A stretch of DNA of 64,000 nt, from the NCBI RefSeq assembly GCF_019331725.1, contig NZ_JAHBBF010000010.1, forward strand, positions 41,285 through 105,284, in the 5' to 3' direction. A program made the position numbers and the translations under genes. The notes under the pieces are model-generated. The model was not told the DNA's origin, made no database searches, and worked only from the letters and a program-made list of their open reading frames with translations. Source of the stretch: Bifidobacterium saguinibicoloris (lineage in GTDB: Bacteria; Actinomycetota; Actinomycetes; Actinomycetales; Bifidobacteriaceae). Of the stretch, positions 62,283 through 64,000 are shown piece by piece (the stretch's first letter is position 1; every line of letters starts with the position of its first letter).

Positions 62283-63833
62283 TCAGAGCTTCTCGTTGAA
62301 GCCGTCCTGGCAGACGCTGTCCAGATCGTCCAATGCCTCGGACGGGTTGGACTCGTCGGCCATGTCGCGCAACGCGTCGCTCAGATCGCTGGACGCGTCG
62401 TACGGGTAGCTCAGATCGTAGAACTTACTGCTCAGGTCACGGAACTTGTTGTAGGTGTCCGTGCCGTATTCGATCTTGCTCAGATCGCCCAGCGCCTCCA
62501 TCTGGCTCATGATGTCGCCCAGCTGGGTGATGTAGTCCTTGATGGCGGAGGCGTAGTCGGCCACGGCCTTCACGTCCTTCGTCTTGGAGACCTTGTCCAG
62601 GGCGGCGGTGCAGCTCTTGATGTACGTGTCGTACTGGGAGTAGAAGTCGCTGTCCGAATAGGAGGCGTTCGGCGTGTCGTTGCACGCGATGGCGGCCTCG
62701 TTCATCGGCACGGCGACGTTCGCCATCTTGTTGGCGAAGCTCTCGTACTGCTTGACCTTCTTCATGTACTTGTCGTACTGCTGCTTGACCTTGTCGTCAC
62801 GCGTGGCCACCTTGAGGTCGCCGAACGCCTGGCTCTCGTCGGTGAACTCCTTGAGCTGCTTCTTGAGCTTGGCGGCATCGGCGGAATCGAACTTCGAGGA
62901 CGAGCCGTAGACGGCGCTCGTGGCCTTGGTCACCTCGGAGGAGACGTCGCTGTACTGCTTCTGGATGGAGATGGTCTTGTTCATGCCGTCCAGATAGTCA
63001 TCGGACTTCAGCGAGAACGGCTTGACCACCACGAACACCACGATGAGCACCACGGCCAGCACGGCGGCGACGATGCCCACGATGATGCCGATGAGCGCGC
63101 CCTTCGACATCTTCTTCTTCGGCGCGGCACCGGGAACACCGGGAACGCCAGGAACCGGAGCGCCCGGAACCGGGGTGCCGGGAACGCCCGGAACGCCAGG
63201 GGTCGGAGCGCCCGGAACCGGGGCCTGACCGTTCGGCGCAGGGTATTCGGGTGCGCCGGGAGCGGGGAATCCGGCTTCGGGAGCACCCGCCGGTGCGGGG
63301 TATTCAGGGGCGTTGACGGGGGCTGCACCTTCAGAGGCCGTTGCCGGCTCGACGGTGCCGTTAGGTGCGGGCGCTTCGACCGGCGCCGTCGCCTCAGGAG
63401 CGGCATCACCTGAAATGGGAGCGCCTTCCGGAACGCCGGCTTCGGGTGCCGTGGGGGTTCCGGGAACGGCCGGAGCCGGGGCTGCCGGAGCTGGGAACTG
63501 GGGAGCGGCGGGGAACGCCTGTTGCTGGGGGAATCCCGCGACCGGCTGGGGCTGGCCCTGCGGGAACTGCGGTTGCGCCGGATACTGCGGCTGCGCTGGG
63601 AACTGTCCCTGCGGGGGGAATCCCGGTTGCGCCGGGAACTGCGGCTGCGCAGGGTATTGGCCCTGCGGGGCGAACGGTGCCCCGGACGGTGCCGTCTGCT
63701 GCTGGGGCGCGGACTCCGGGGAGGGACGCCACTCCTGTTGCGCCGGCTGGGTGGACTGGTCGAAGGGGACCTGTCCGTTCTGCTCGGGTTGGGCGGGCTG
63801 TGCCTCCGTCGCGTTCGGATATTCCTCACTCAT
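62283..63833 (-). CDS. Membrane protein with Gln/Pro-rich inside repeats and outside helical domain
   Basis: The 516-residue protein begins MSEEYPNATEAQ with an aggaaa ribosome site. The N-terminal ~235 residues are cytoplasmic low complexity: Gln/Pro repeats (PAQPQFPAQPGFPPQGQ), then Pro/Gly/Ala runs (VPGAPVPGVPG). Residues about 243-268 form one membrane helix. The outside part (about 272-516) is helical with Lys/Ser/Asp/Tyr and three cysteines (IACNDT, KSCTAA and DSVCQDG). It resembles the 2048-3688 protein in plan (disordered inside, single helix, helical outside). It is convergent with the kinase locus, so its membership is uncertain. Confidence 0.8.
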   Translation of the reverse strand: MSEEYPNATEAQPAQPEQNGQVPFDQSTQPAQQEWRPSPESAPQQQTAPSGAPFAPQGQYPAQPQFPAQPGFPPQGQFPAQPQYPAQPQFPQGQPQPVAGFPQQQAFPAAPQFPAPAAPAPAVPGTPTAPEAGVPEGAPISGDAAPEATAPVEAPAPNGTVEPATASEGAAPVNAPEYPAPAGAPEAGFPAPGAPEYPAPNGQAPVPGAPTPGVPGVPGTPVPGAPVPGVPGVPGAAPKKKMSKGALIGIIVGIVAAVLAVVLIVVFVVVKPFSLKSDDYLDGMNKTISIQKQYSDVSSEVTKATSAVYGSSSKFDSADAAKLKKQLKEFTDESQAFGDLKVATRDDKVKQQYDKYMKKVKQYESFANKMANVAVPMNEAAIACNDTPNASYSDSDFYSQYDTYIKSCTAALDKVSKTKDVKAVADYASAIKDYITQLGDIMSQMEALGDLSKIEYGTDTYNKFRDLSSKFYDLSYPYDASSDLSDALRDMADESNPSEALDDLDSVCQDGFNEKL

Positions 63834-64000
63834 GAAAGTTTCCTTTCCTTCCCCTCATCCGGTCGGGTCATTCGCCTTCGATGACCATGTCGTACAGCCG
63901 GGTGCGTGTCTCCAGCCTAGCATCGTTCGGCCTGTTTTCTTGGAAGCCGAAGATGATCACTTGGAAACGACGCGTCCGGGTGGGGTGCCGGATGAGGGGT
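63834..64000. other. Window edge, promoter region of the last gene
   Basis: Contains on the minus strand a possible -10 TAGGCT (63920-63915). No further gene can be supported up to the window end. Confidence 0.35.

Overview
The window is a contiguous piece of a GC-rich actinobacterial chromosome and most probably comes from a Bifidobacterium. The evidence is the gene set and order. A DeoR-family repressor gene, galT and galK lie near a UPF0237/UPF0210 pair, an arrangement I recall from bifidobacteria. RpoB has 1187 codons and starts with TTG, and many coding regions begin at an ATG six to nine bases after a -10 box (leaderless mRNA). No species can be named from sequence alone. No rRNA, tRNA, CRISPR array, insertion sequence or prophage was seen.

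Layout. 1-3.8 kb: a partial low-molecular-weight tyrosine phosphatase, a sortase-type surface protein, a small HTH/membrane gene pair and a large single-pass membrane protein, all on the minus strand. 3.8-17.4 kb: thioredoxin, a Nudix-like protein, an alpha/beta hydrolase, NudC, an L,D-transpeptidase, GcvH with an App1-like phosphatase, an S9 peptidase, LeuB, a lipoate ligase with unusual domain order, and a Crp-family regulator. 17.6-22.9 kb: a class A penicillin-binding protein, an old-yellow-enzyme-type oxidoreductase and PyrD. 23.2-30.5 kb: the galactose (Leloir) operon deoR-galT-galK, an MFS exporter, then the ACT-domain/UPF0210 pair. 31-33.7 kb: TrmL, then a DUF559-like gene on the minus strand between two direct copies of a ~105-bp repeat, in repeat-rich DNA. 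33.7-40 kb: three related membrane proteins with an outside beta-propeller-like domain and an inside C-terminal zinc ribbon. 40.2-50 kb: MutY, a small membrane protein, rpoB and rpoC. 50.2-63.8 kb: an apparent signalling/surface locus holding a Ser/Thr kinase with an outside helical domain, a small membrane protein, a 1769-residue Ig-like surface protein, a Pro-rich membrane protein, a DUF6382-like/FHA protein and a zinc-ribbon membrane protein, with a convergent Q/P-rich membrane protein closing the window.

How genes work together. galT and galK convert galactose to glucose-1-phosphate and UDP-galactose under the DeoR repressor, and three near-palindromes spaced exactly 51 bp lie upstream. 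GcvH and the lipoate ligase are a natural enzyme-substrate pair, although no other glycine-cleavage gene is present here. PBP, L,D-transpeptidase and the surface proteins belong to envelope building. The kinase and the FHA protein suggest phosphothreonine signalling coupled to surface proteins. The zinc-ribbon/propeller proteins at 33.7-40 kb and 60-62 kb share one design and are the least explained part of the window.
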